Shown here in pieces: positions 14,333 through 20,126 of a DNA stretch of 20,867 nt. The stretch's first letter is position 1. Every line of letters begins with the position of its first letter. The stretch is from assembly GCA_031555175.1 (NCBI GenBank), contig JAVBUP010000069.1, positions 1 through 20,867 on the forward strand, read 5' to 3'. The position numbers and the translations under genes were made by a program. The notes under the pieces are model-generated. The model saw only the letters and a list, made by a program, of their open reading frames with translations, was not told the origin of the DNA and made no database searches. The stretch comes from JAVBUP01 sp031555175. GTDB lineage: Bacteria; Bacillota_I; Bacilli_A; Erysipelotrichales; Coprobacillaceae.

Positions 14333-15259
14333 ATGAAAGTATATAAAATAGCGCCTCGTGGATACTGTAAAGGTGTCGTATCTGCAATTAAAATGGCCAA
14401 GGATACAGTAAATGAACATAAGAATTGCAATGTTTATATTTTGGGAATGATTGTTCATAATCAATATATTGTTGATGCTTTGAAAAATATTGGTGTAATA
14501 ACTATTGAGGATAAAAGTAAGTCAAGAATGGAATTACTTGATTCTATAAACGATGGTATCGTCATTATAACTGCGCATGGAGCTTCTGATGAAGTATTCG
14601 CAAAAGCTAGATCAAAGGGATTAATTATTAAAGATGCCACATGTATAGATGTTATAAAAACACATAACTTGATTAAGGATTCGATAACAAATGGTTACCA
14701 CATTCTTTATATTGGAAAAGCTGGTCATCCAGAATCTGAAGGAACAATTTCTATTGACAAGGAAAACATTACTTTAATTGAAAGTATAAATGATATTGAT
14801 AAACTTCCAAAAAAGGGATATAAGTATTTGATTACAAATCAAACAACAATGAGTATTCTTGATATCTTTAGAATTTGTGAATATGCTAAGGGCAATTTAG
14901 ATAATGTCGAGGTAGCCCAAGAAACATGCAATGCAACTCGCATGCGCCAAGAAGCAATTACTAATCTACCACCAGAAATTGATATTGTACTAGTTGTTGG
15001 TGATCCAAATAGCAATAATTCCACTAGACTTGTTAGTATTGCAAATCAACAAGGAGTTGAAAGTCATCTAATTGAGTCTATTAATGATATCAATATTAAC
15101 TGGTTTACTAATAAAAATTTAATTGGTGTAACAGCTGGTGCTTCTACACCTACCTATCTTACTAACTCTGTTATTTCTTATTTGGAACAACTAGATTTGG
15201 CTGATTATAAAACTATTAATAACACTCCTGTTATTGATATGAACATGATTTTAAAATAA
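14333..15259 (+). CDS. ispH: 4-hydroxy-3-methylbut-2-enyl diphosphate reductase
   Basis: A 308-residue IspH (LytB). It converts HMBPP to IPP and DMAPP, the last step of the MEP pathway. The three cluster cysteines are Cys12 (PRGYCKGV), Cys104 (DATCIDV) and Cys199 (ETCNATRMRQEAI). Substrate-binding His42, His82 (TAHG), His132 and Glu134 (GHPESEG) and the NQTT motif at 169-172 are all present. Start: the ATG at 14333 has GGTGATG upstream and follows the extended -10; a 17-codon longer frame overlaps the yqfQ terminator and is rejected. With ispG it shows that this organism makes isoprenoids by the MEP route. Confidence 0.97.
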   Translation: MKVYKIAPRGYCKGVVSAIKMAKDTVNEHKNCNVYILGMIVHNQYIVDALKNIGVITIEDKSKSRMELLDSINDGIVIITAHGASDEVFAKARSKGLIIKDATCIDVIKTHNLIKDSITNGYHILYIGKAGHPESEGTISIDKENITLIESINDIDKLPKKGYKYLITNQTTMSILDIFRICEYAKGNLDNVEVAQETCNATRMRQEAITNLPPEIDIVLVVGDPNSNNSTRLVSIANQQGVESHLIESINDININWFTNKNLIGVTAGASTPTYLTNSVISYLEQLDLADYKTINNTPVIDMNMILK

Positions 15260-15260
15260 A

Positions 15261-15282
15261 AGACGAGCATCATTGCTCGTCT
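15261..15282. terminator. Bidirectional terminator between ispH and the acetyltransferase gene
   Basis: AGACGAGCA (15261-15269), loop TCAT and TGCTCGTCT (15274-15282) form a nine-pair GC-rich stem. The T-rich side is better for the minus strand (TTTTATTTTAA after the stem) than for the plus strand. The stem contains the last codons and stop of the minus-strand acetyltransferase gene. Confidence 0.85.
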
Positions 15283-15812
15283 ACTTTATTCAATTTTAAC
15301 CACTCTGAGTCTAAAATAGCGTATTCATAGGTATCTAACCATATTGGATTACCTAAATCATCTTTCTTAAAATATATATTTTGAAGTTTATGAGCCTCTC
15401 TACGCATATTTAGTCGTTCCATTAATTTCCATGAAGAAATATTATATGGGTTACACATTGCAATGACTCTTCTAGCTTGTTGATTAATAAAAGCATCATT
15501 TACCAATGTCCACGCCGCTTCAGTTGCATAACCAAAATTGTGATATTCTTTATTAAAAACATATCCCAACTCCCAAGTATCAAAATCACCTTTTGATAAA
15601 TAAATATTACCAATTAATTTTCCAGTCTCTTTTAGACATATTGCCCAAAAAGATTCATTACCAGCCCAATTTATCGCTTCTTTTTGGCACTGCTCCATTG
15701 AAAATACTTCATAAGGCTCATATTTAACTACTTCTTCTTGTGATAAATAATCATAAAGATCCATCCAATCTTCAGATTTAAACCTTCTTATTAATAAACG
15801 TTCTGTTTCCAT
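15270..15812 (-). CDS. GNAT-family N-acetyltransferase (RimJ/RimL type)
   Basis: A 180-residue acetyltransferase of the Acetyltransf_3 (RimJ/RimL-like) group. It opens with METERLLIRRFKSEDW, the family start. It continues with ICLKETGKLIGNIYLSKG and WELGYVFNKEYHNFGYATEAAW, where the acetyl-CoA pyrophosphate loop is present in an atypical form (YHNFGYATEA). It then has RRVIAMCNPYNISSWKLMERLNMRREA, the Asn-Ser helix typical of the group. The target (protein N-terminus or small molecule) cannot be told. Start: the ATG at 15812 has AGAGGT seven bases upstream; a longer frame begins with TTG and lacks a site. It follows ribU by 24 bases with no terminator between, so it probably shares the FMN-controlled transcript. 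Confidence 0.88.
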   Translation of the reverse strand: METERLLIRRFKSEDWMDLYDYLSQEEVVKYEPYEVFSMEQCQKEAINWAGNESFWAICLKETGKLIGNIYLSKGDFDTWELGYVFNKEYHNFGYATEAAWTLVNDAFINQQARRVIAMCNPYNISSWKLMERLNMRREAHKLQNIYFKKDDLGNPIWLDTYEYAILDSEWLKLNKVDEQ

Positions 15813-15836
15813 ATATATACCTCTATAGATAAACAA

Positions 15837-16457
15837 CTATAACTTAATTGTGTCTTCTACTCTTCTTGTAGCAATATATACTACAGAAGTAATAATGCCC
15901 TTCAAAAAATTAAAAGGGAAATAAATAATAAATATTGCTTGGAAGTATGCCGATCCAAATTGTATAAATCCTGGTATTGAAATATCTGATCCGTATTTAC
16001 CATTAAATGCATCAATATTTAAGGTAAATGGTAGTTGAGTAAACCACATTGGTTTTTGCATAATATATGTTGGTGTAACAAATAAATAATTTACCAATAC
16101 CATCACCCCTGCAAATCCAACCATAGTCGTTAACATACTTGTCCAAAATGGCATTTTTTTTCTTGTTAGATAGAATAAAGTCGCAATTGTCATAGAACCA
16201 ATAAAAGCAGTTATTTGACCAATGGCGATAGGACCAACCGGACCTTTAACTAGAACAGATATTAAGCCTTTCATAATACAAACAAATAATGTTGGAACCC
16301 AACCTAATACTGATACAGATATTAGTACAACAATCTCTGATAAATCAAAGTTTAGCCAAGGAGCTATTGGATATGGAATCTCAATTAAATTGAGGATCAT
16401 TGCCAGCGCTGCTAAAATTGCTGTTAATACCATCTTCTTTGTGTTTAATTTTTTCAT
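15837..16457 (-). CDS. ribU: Riboflavin ECF transporter S component
   Basis: A 206-residue integral membrane protein, the substrate-binding S component of an energy-coupling factor transporter for riboflavin. It would work with a shared EcfA-EcfA'-EcfT module not found in this window. About six hydrophobic helices are visible: MVLTAILAALAMILNLIEI, EIVVLISVSVLGWVPTLFV, AIGQITAFIGSMTIATLFYL, MLTTMVGFAGVMVLVNYLFV, FQAIFIIYFPFNFLKGIITS and others. LSEIVVLISVSVLG and KGPVGP are typical of RibU. AGAGG precedes the ATG. The leader carries a full FMN riboswitch and a terminator hairpin, which independently indicate riboflavin as the substrate. Confidence 0.94.
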   Translation of the reverse strand: MKKLNTKKMVLTAILAALAMILNLIEIPYPIAPWLNFDLSEIVVLISVSVLGWVPTLFVCIMKGLISVLVKGPVGPIAIGQITAFIGSMTIATLFYLTRKKMPFWTSMLTTMVGFAGVMVLVNYLFVTPTYIMQKPMWFTQLPFTLNIDAFNGKYGSDISIPGFIQFGSAYFQAIFIIYFPFNFLKGIITSVVYIATRRVEDTIKL

Positions 16458-16483
16458 ACTTTTGCCTCTTTCATTTTATATTT

Positions 16484-16521
16484 GTAAATAAAATTCGTGA
16501 GAAATGAAAATTCCTCACGAA
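16484..16521 (-). terminator. Riboswitch expression-platform terminator before ribU
   Basis: On the minus strand TTCGTGAG (complement of 16514-16521), a 12-base loop and CTCACGAA (complement of 16494-16501) form an eight-pair stem followed by TTTTATTT. It lies between the FMN aptamer and the ribU ribosome site, so FMN binding is expected to favour this terminator and shut off ribU. Confidence 0.82.
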
Positions 16522-16545
16522 AATAGGCTTATATATAATATAGAC

Positions 16546-16648
16546 CTTCTTCCATCCAGACTTTACTGTCGGTTTAGGAATTACACCTAATCAGCTAATG
16601 CTCGCGGACTTTACCGCCGGTCGGGAATTAAACCCTGCCCTGAAGATT
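16546..16648 (-). promoter_or_regulatory. FMN riboswitch (RFN element)
   Basis: Read on the minus strand, the conserved RFN blocks follow in order: CTTCAGGGCAGGG, AATTCCCGACCGGCGGTAA, AGTCCGCGAGC, then a hairpin with TTAGGTGTAATTCCTAA, CCGACAGTAAAGTCTGGATG, and a closing GAAGAAGG that pairs with the first block. The variable arm is minimal, so this is a compact version at about 103 bases. It senses FMN in the nascent transcript and controls ribU, probably with the acetyltransferase gene after it. Confidence 0.97.
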
Positions 16649-16661
16649 CATTTACATTACT

Positions 16662-16690
16662 ATAATATACTCTTGTTAAAAAAATGTCAA
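16662..16690 (-). promoter_or_regulatory. Sigma-A promoter of the riboswitch-ribU transcript
   Basis: A perfect -35 TTGACA (complement of 16685-16690), 17 bases, then TATTAT (complement of 16662-16667). Transcription starts near 16655, a few bases before the FMN aptamer. The -35 is only about eight bases past the rluB stop codon. Confidence 0.88.
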
Positions 16691-16698
16691 GCAGATAT

Positions 16699-17448
16699 TT
16701 ATCCTCTACGATTCTTATTAGCTTCTTTTCTTTCTAATGCAATTCTGCGTAAGTCTTTTACTTCTTGTGGTTTAAGAATCCTAAATTCTCCAGGTTTTAA
16801 CCCTTTTAGATCAATATGTCCAACTTGACTTCTATGAAGTCTTTTAACATCATGACCAACTGCTTCAAACATTTTACGGACTTGGCGGTTTTTCCCTTCG
16901 ACAATTTTGATTCGTAGCATTGTAGTTTTATGCTCCATATCGCGGTCTGTCACTCTTATTTTACAAGGTAATGTTTTTGCACCTTCTAGGAAAATTCCAG
17001 TTTCTAATTGATGCAAAGTAGCTCCATCAATTAATCCTGTTATCGTTACTTCATATGTTTTTTCCATATGGCTGCTAGGATGCATAATCAAATTAGCGAA
17101 TTCGCCATCATTTGTCATAAATAAAGCTCCAGTACTATCATAATCTAAGCGTCCTACCGGATATGTACGTTCACTAATAGTTGATAGTAAATCAGAAACA
17201 CAAGATCGATTTAAATCATCAGTTACTGCACTTATATACCCTTTAGGCTTATATAATAGGAAATATACTTTATTTTCTGTAGTTGCTGCCTGATCACCAA
17301 CCAGCACTATATCACTTTTTTTTACTTTTGTTCCTAGTTCTGTAACAACCACACCATTTACGGTTACTTTTCCAGCAACAATTAACTCTTCTGCTTTGCG
17401 ACGAGATGCAATTCCACTCGCAGCAATTACTTTTTGCAATCTTTCCAT
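16699..17448 (-). CDS. rluB: 23S rRNA pseudouridine synthase RluB
   Basis: A 249-residue RsuA/RluB-family pseudouridine synthase that modifies a uridine in 23S rRNA helix 89. It has an N-terminal S4 RNA-binding domain (MERLQKVIAASGIASRRKAEEL type, about 1-58), a catalytic domain with GRLDYDSTG and catalytic Asp102, then MEKTYEV, GKNRQVRKMF and RLHRSQVG, and a basic tail. RluB is chosen over RsuA because of the clear S4 start and the spmAB neighbourhood (ypuL in Bacillus). GGTGA precedes the ATG. A TATAAT at 17464-17469 in the short gap to spmB could be a separate -10, but its -35 is weak. Confidence 0.92.
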   Translation of the reverse strand: MERLQKVIAASGIASRRKAEELIVAGKVTVNGVVVTELGTKVKKSDIVLVGDQAATTENKVYFLLYKPKGYISAVTDDLNRSCVSDLLSTISERTYPVGRLDYDSTGALFMTNDGEFANLIMHPSSHMEKTYEVTITGLIDGATLHQLETGIFLEGAKTLPCKIRVTDRDMEHKTTMLRIKIVEGKNRQVRKMFEAVGHDVKRLHRSQVGHIDLKGLKPGEFRILKPQEVKDLRRIALERKEANKNRRG

Positions 17449-17482
17449 TTTATCACCACGAAGATTATATCAAAAATAAGCT

Positions 17483-17992
17483 TTAAAAGAAAGTTTTCGC
17501 TGCAATAATTGCCAAAACGAAACTAGATATTACCCCAATCCAGGCATATTTAAGAGCATATCTATAATTTTTAACTGATGTTACACCAAAATATAGAGCA
17601 AATATATAAAACATTGTATCACTGCTAGATTGAATAATGGTGGCTATAAACGATACCGGTGAGTCTACTCCATAATTATAATATAAATCATTTAAGACTG
17701 CTAGCCCACCACTTCCGCTAAATGGTTTTATCAAAAACAGTGGTATTAATTGAACTTGTAAACCAATATAATCAAATATTTCCCTAAAAACACCTTCAAT
17801 TGCCTCTAATAAGCCGCTATAGCGTAGAAATGTAATTGTTAACATCATTGCTAGTAAATTAGTAAATATTGACTTAAACACATTTAAACCATCTTTACAG
17901 CCATCTAGATATAATTCAAATGGGTTTTGTTTTTTTATAAATGAGATAATGAGAGACGATGTAATAAATAATAATAAAATAACACTACTCAT
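17483..17992 (-). CDS. spmB: Spore maturation protein B
   Basis: A 169-residue membrane protein of the nucleoside-recognition (Gate) family. With SpmA it is needed for normal dehydration of the spore core, possibly as a transporter pair. The family pattern is visible: an N-terminal helix, LDGCKDGLNVFKSIFTNLLAMM, LIKPFSGSGGLAVLNDL, then IIQSSSDTMFYIFALYFG and a final membrane helix. The ATG overlaps the end of spmA by eight bases, so the two are translationally coupled. It is close to the usual length (about 178). Confidence 0.92.
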   Translation of the reverse strand: MSSVILLLFITSSLIISFIKKQNPFELYLDGCKDGLNVFKSIFTNLLAMMLTITFLRYSGLLEAIEGVFREIFDYIGLQVQLIPLFLIKPFSGSGGLAVLNDLYYNYGVDSPVSFIATIIQSSSDTMFYIFALYFGVTSVKNYRYALKYAWIGVISSFVLAIIAAKTFF

Positions 17993-18557
17993 ATAAGCGC
18001 CTTCTTAACCAATCAATAATTATAATTATAATTGTTGAGATACTACCTACTATAAAACTGGCTATTACAAATCTATAAGGATCAATACTATTATACTTCA
18101 TTCTCAAGGCAATTAGATTCATCGGCAATAAACATATCCCAATGCAGTTAATGGAAAAAAACATAATCATTGGCCTTGAGGCTGTATGTTTATCATCATT
18201 TTCTATTTCTAGCAGTTTAAACGCCTGAATAGCGCTAAAACTAGCTACTGCTCCCAATCCTAATAAATTGGCTAAAAAATTAGTAGATATAAGTGCTAAA
18301 GTTTCCTCGTTCTTAACATCAAAATATACTAGTTTCAACACTGGTTTAAGTATCTTATATATTATCTCAAGCACTCCAGAATGCTTCGCAATATTCAAAA
18401 ATCCGTTCCATAGACAAGATGTAGTCACTAGTACTATTGCAATATCTAATACAGTAGCCGGAACATTCAATAGTTCCTCTACTAGCACAGCAACATTGTT
18501 CGATATAAATGCATATATTGTAGAAATTATTATACAAATAGTCCAAATGTTTTTCAT
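17985..18557 (-). CDS. spmA: Spore maturation protein A
   Basis: A 190-residue membrane protein, partner of SpmB in spore core dehydration. Helices at about 5-25, 33-55, 95-115, 128-150 and 163-183, with LWNGFLNIAKHSGVLEIIYKI matching the start of the Gate domain. The segment after LLGLGAVASFSA corresponds to the family motif usually written GLGNAATP, and here the Asn and Pro are not kept, so the protein is somewhat divergent. Its ATG shares the ATGA overlap with the dacB stop codon. The order dacB-spmA-spmB is that of Bacillus. Confidence 0.9.
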   Translation of the reverse strand: MKNIWTICIIISTIYAFISNNVAVLVEELLNVPATVLDIAIVLVTTSCLWNGFLNIAKHSGVLEIIYKILKPVLKLVYFDVKNEETLALISTNFLANLLGLGAVASFSAIQAFKLLEIENDDKHTASRPMIMFFSINCIGICLLPMNLIALRMKYNSIDPYRFVIASFIVGSISTIIIIIIDWLRRRLYE

Positions 18558-19588
18558 AAAAACAGCCTATAAAAACTATTCATTATTGTTTCAATAAATG
18601 TTTGTTTAGTTTCAAAATATATTGGGCAAGTATATATTTTTTCAAATTTGTTTTCCTCTTCAATCATTACATTTACTAACATGTTAATTTTATCAATTTC
18701 ATATCTTATTTTTATATCATTATCCTTTAAAACAGGATAATTAAACTCAGCATCAACACTAAATTCATACCCCATTATTTCATTAATTCCTTGATCAAGT
18801 ATTCTAATACTTTCATATTGTGAGAAATATTTTTCATATAAATACTCATGAAATGCAAAATCGTTACCTGCATTTAAAGTAACTACAATTAAATTGATAT
18901 TGTTTTTGGTTGCACTAGATACTAGTGTTCTTTTTGCTTTCTCAGTAAAACCAGTTTTACCACCTGTGGCATACTTATACGAGCTTATTAATCTATTTTT
19001 ATTACTCCATAAACCCTTATTGTCAATACGTGAATATTTCTTAGTACCAGTTATTTTTGCAAACGTATCATTTTGCATGCAATAAGCCATTAGAATCGCC
19101 ATATCATAAGCACTGGATAAGTTTCCACCATCTCGTTCATCCAAGCCAGAGGGATTGTTAAATATAGTATTTTTCATACCAATAATACGTGCTTTTTCAT
19201 TCATCATAGCTACAAATGCGTTTATATCTTCTCCAATATAATCCGCAATAGCGATAGCTGCATCATTTCCACTTCTTAGTAATAATCCATACAATAAATC
19301 CTGTAAAGTAGTTTTATCACCAATCTGCAAATAAACTGAACTACCATATGCTTTTTGAATAACATCATTAATAAGAACTTGATCAAGAAGATTTCCATTC
19401 TCGATTGCTACAATTGCAGTCATTATTTTTGAAATACTTGCAACACTATATTGACTGTGCATATTTTTTTCTTCTAATACTTGTAAAGTATCCTCGTTTA
19501 TAACTACATAACTGCGTGCATAATACTCTTCACTATGTATTGTAATAATACTAGATAATACAATAAATAATATAACTATTTTTTTCAT
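18554..19588 (-). CDS. dacB: D-alanyl-D-alanine carboxypeptidase DacB (sporulation PBP5*)
   Basis: A 344-residue peptidase S11 enzyme that removes the terminal D-Ala from peptidoglycan peptides. The sporulation form limits cross-linking of the spore cortex. It starts with a signal peptide (MKKIVILFIVLSSIITIHS). Active-site motifs: SISK (Ser51, Lys54), SGN (106-108) and KTG (211-213), followed by a C-terminal beta domain and a hydrophobic or amphipathic end for membrane attachment. The linkage to spmA-spmB identifies it as DacB rather than DacA or DacF. Start: the ATG at 19588 has AGGTGA upstream; a 33-codon longer frame has no site and runs into the IS3 region. The upstream region is cut short by that insertion sequence. 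Confidence 0.93.
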   Translation of the reverse strand: MKKIVILFIVLSSIITIHSEEYYARSYVVINEDTLQVLEEKNMHSQYSVASISKIMTAIVAIENGNLLDQVLINDVIQKAYGSSVYLQIGDKTTLQDLLYGLLLRSGNDAAIAIADYIGEDINAFVAMMNEKARIIGMKNTIFNNPSGLDERDGGNLSSAYDMAILMAYCMQNDTFAKITGTKKYSRIDNKGLWSNKNRLISSYKYATGGKTGFTEKAKRTLVSSATKNNINLIVVTLNAGNDFAFHEYLYEKYFSQYESIRILDQGINEIMGYEFSVDAEFNYPVLKDNDIKIRYEIDKINMLVNVMIEEENKFEKIYTCPIYFETKQTFIETIMNSFYRLFL

Positions 19589-19603
19589 GTTCTCACCTAG
19601 AAC

Positions 19604-19637
19604 AATATATGTTTGCATATTATAAATAGAATAAAAA
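19604..19637 (-). promoter_or_regulatory. Possible sigma-E-like promoter of dacB-spmAB
   Basis: The minus strand reads ATTCTA, 15 bases, CATATATT, ending 16 bases before the dacB ATG. CATATATT is a loose match to a sigma-E -10, and in Bacillus dacB is a sigma-E gene. A TATAAT (complement of 19618-19623) in the same stretch is a sigma-A alternative, with a poor -35. Confidence 0.25.
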
Positions 19638-19664
19638 AAGTAAGACATTTTGTAGTTGTAATAT

Positions 19665-19712
19665 AAAAGTAGACACAGAAAAAACAATAAGTTTTGACTG
19701 TAGTCTACTTTT
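19665..19712 (+). repeat. Stem-loop at the IS3 left end
   Basis: AAAAGTAGAC (19665-19674) and GTCTACTTTT (19703-19712) are a perfect 10-base inverted repeat, extended inward by CAG and CTG after a small bulge. In a transcript entering from outside it would fold as a terminator-like hairpin. Such shields against read-through are known from other insertion sequences. The right arm lies inside the element's own promoter spacer, so transcripts from that promoter lack the left arm. Confidence 0.6.
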
Positions 19713-19721
19713 TAATATACT
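19694..19721 (+). promoter_or_regulatory. Promoter of the IS3 transposase
   Basis: TTGACT (19694-19699), 16 bases, then TATACT (19716-19721), followed by AAAGGAG and the orfA start. Transcription should begin near 19728, inside the element. Confidence 0.7.
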
Positions 19722-19742
19722 TAAATAAAGGAGATGACTATT

Positions 19743-20126
19743 ATGGGAAGACCAAAAGGCGGTTTAAATAAAAAATATACAAAAGAATTAAAAATTGAAG
19801 TCGTGAGAAAACGTATAGATGAGCACTATTCGTGGCCACAGTTATCAAGTGAGTACGGAATTGCGATTTCTGTTATTCAAGGGTGGGTTAAAATATATGA
19901 GGAGTTTGGGAGTGATGGATTTGATAGATCATTTAGAAAAGGAAATCCATATGCAGCTTTACATACTTCAAACTCTTTAAGCCAAGTCGAGCGACTAAAG
20001 CTAGAAAATTTAAAACTTAGAGTTGAATTAGAAAGATCAAAAAAAGGGTACACAGTGAAAGGAGTTGGTGCAAGCAAGGAGTACGTTATTTTAAACGATG
20101 TGAATACGAAATCATCTATGGATTAA
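19743..20126 (+). CDS. IS3-family transposase OrfA
   Basis: A 127-residue OrfA. It has an N-terminal helix-turn-helix of the transposase_8/IS3 type (KKYTKELKIEVVRKRID, then WPQLSSEYGIAISVIQGWVK) and a leucine-zipper-like coiled coil (VERLKLENLKLRVELERSKK) used for dimerisation. AGGAG stands nine bases before the ATG at 19743; an ATG at 19734 is too close to it. The coiled coil runs straight into the A7 run where OrfB takes over in the -1 frame. The 27 or so residues after the slip site (GYTVKGVGASKEY onward) are the normal OrfA end when no shift occurs. Confidence 0.88.
   Translation: MGRPKGGLNKKYTKELKIEVVRKRIDEHYSWPQLSSEYGIAISVIQGWVKIYEEFGSDGFDRSFRKGNPYAALHTSNSLSQVERLKLENLKLRVELERSKKGYTVKGVGASKEYVILNDVNTKSSMD
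20039..20046 (+). promoter_or_regulatory. Programmed -1 frameshift site of the IS3 element
   Basis: Seven A followed by G (20039-20046), read in the OrfA frame as A AAA AAA. A -1 slip here joins OrfA to the OrfB frame, which is open from this point and carries the catalytic core, giving ERSKK then RVHSERSW across the joint. A-rich slippery runs of this kind are the standard IS3 control. Confidence 0.8.

Noticed and set aside
16598..16828. Plus-strand open frame of 76 codons over the riboswitch and rluB end
   Set aside because: It is antisense to the FMN aptamer and the end of rluB, has no ribosome site, and its residues only mirror conserved RNA sequence.
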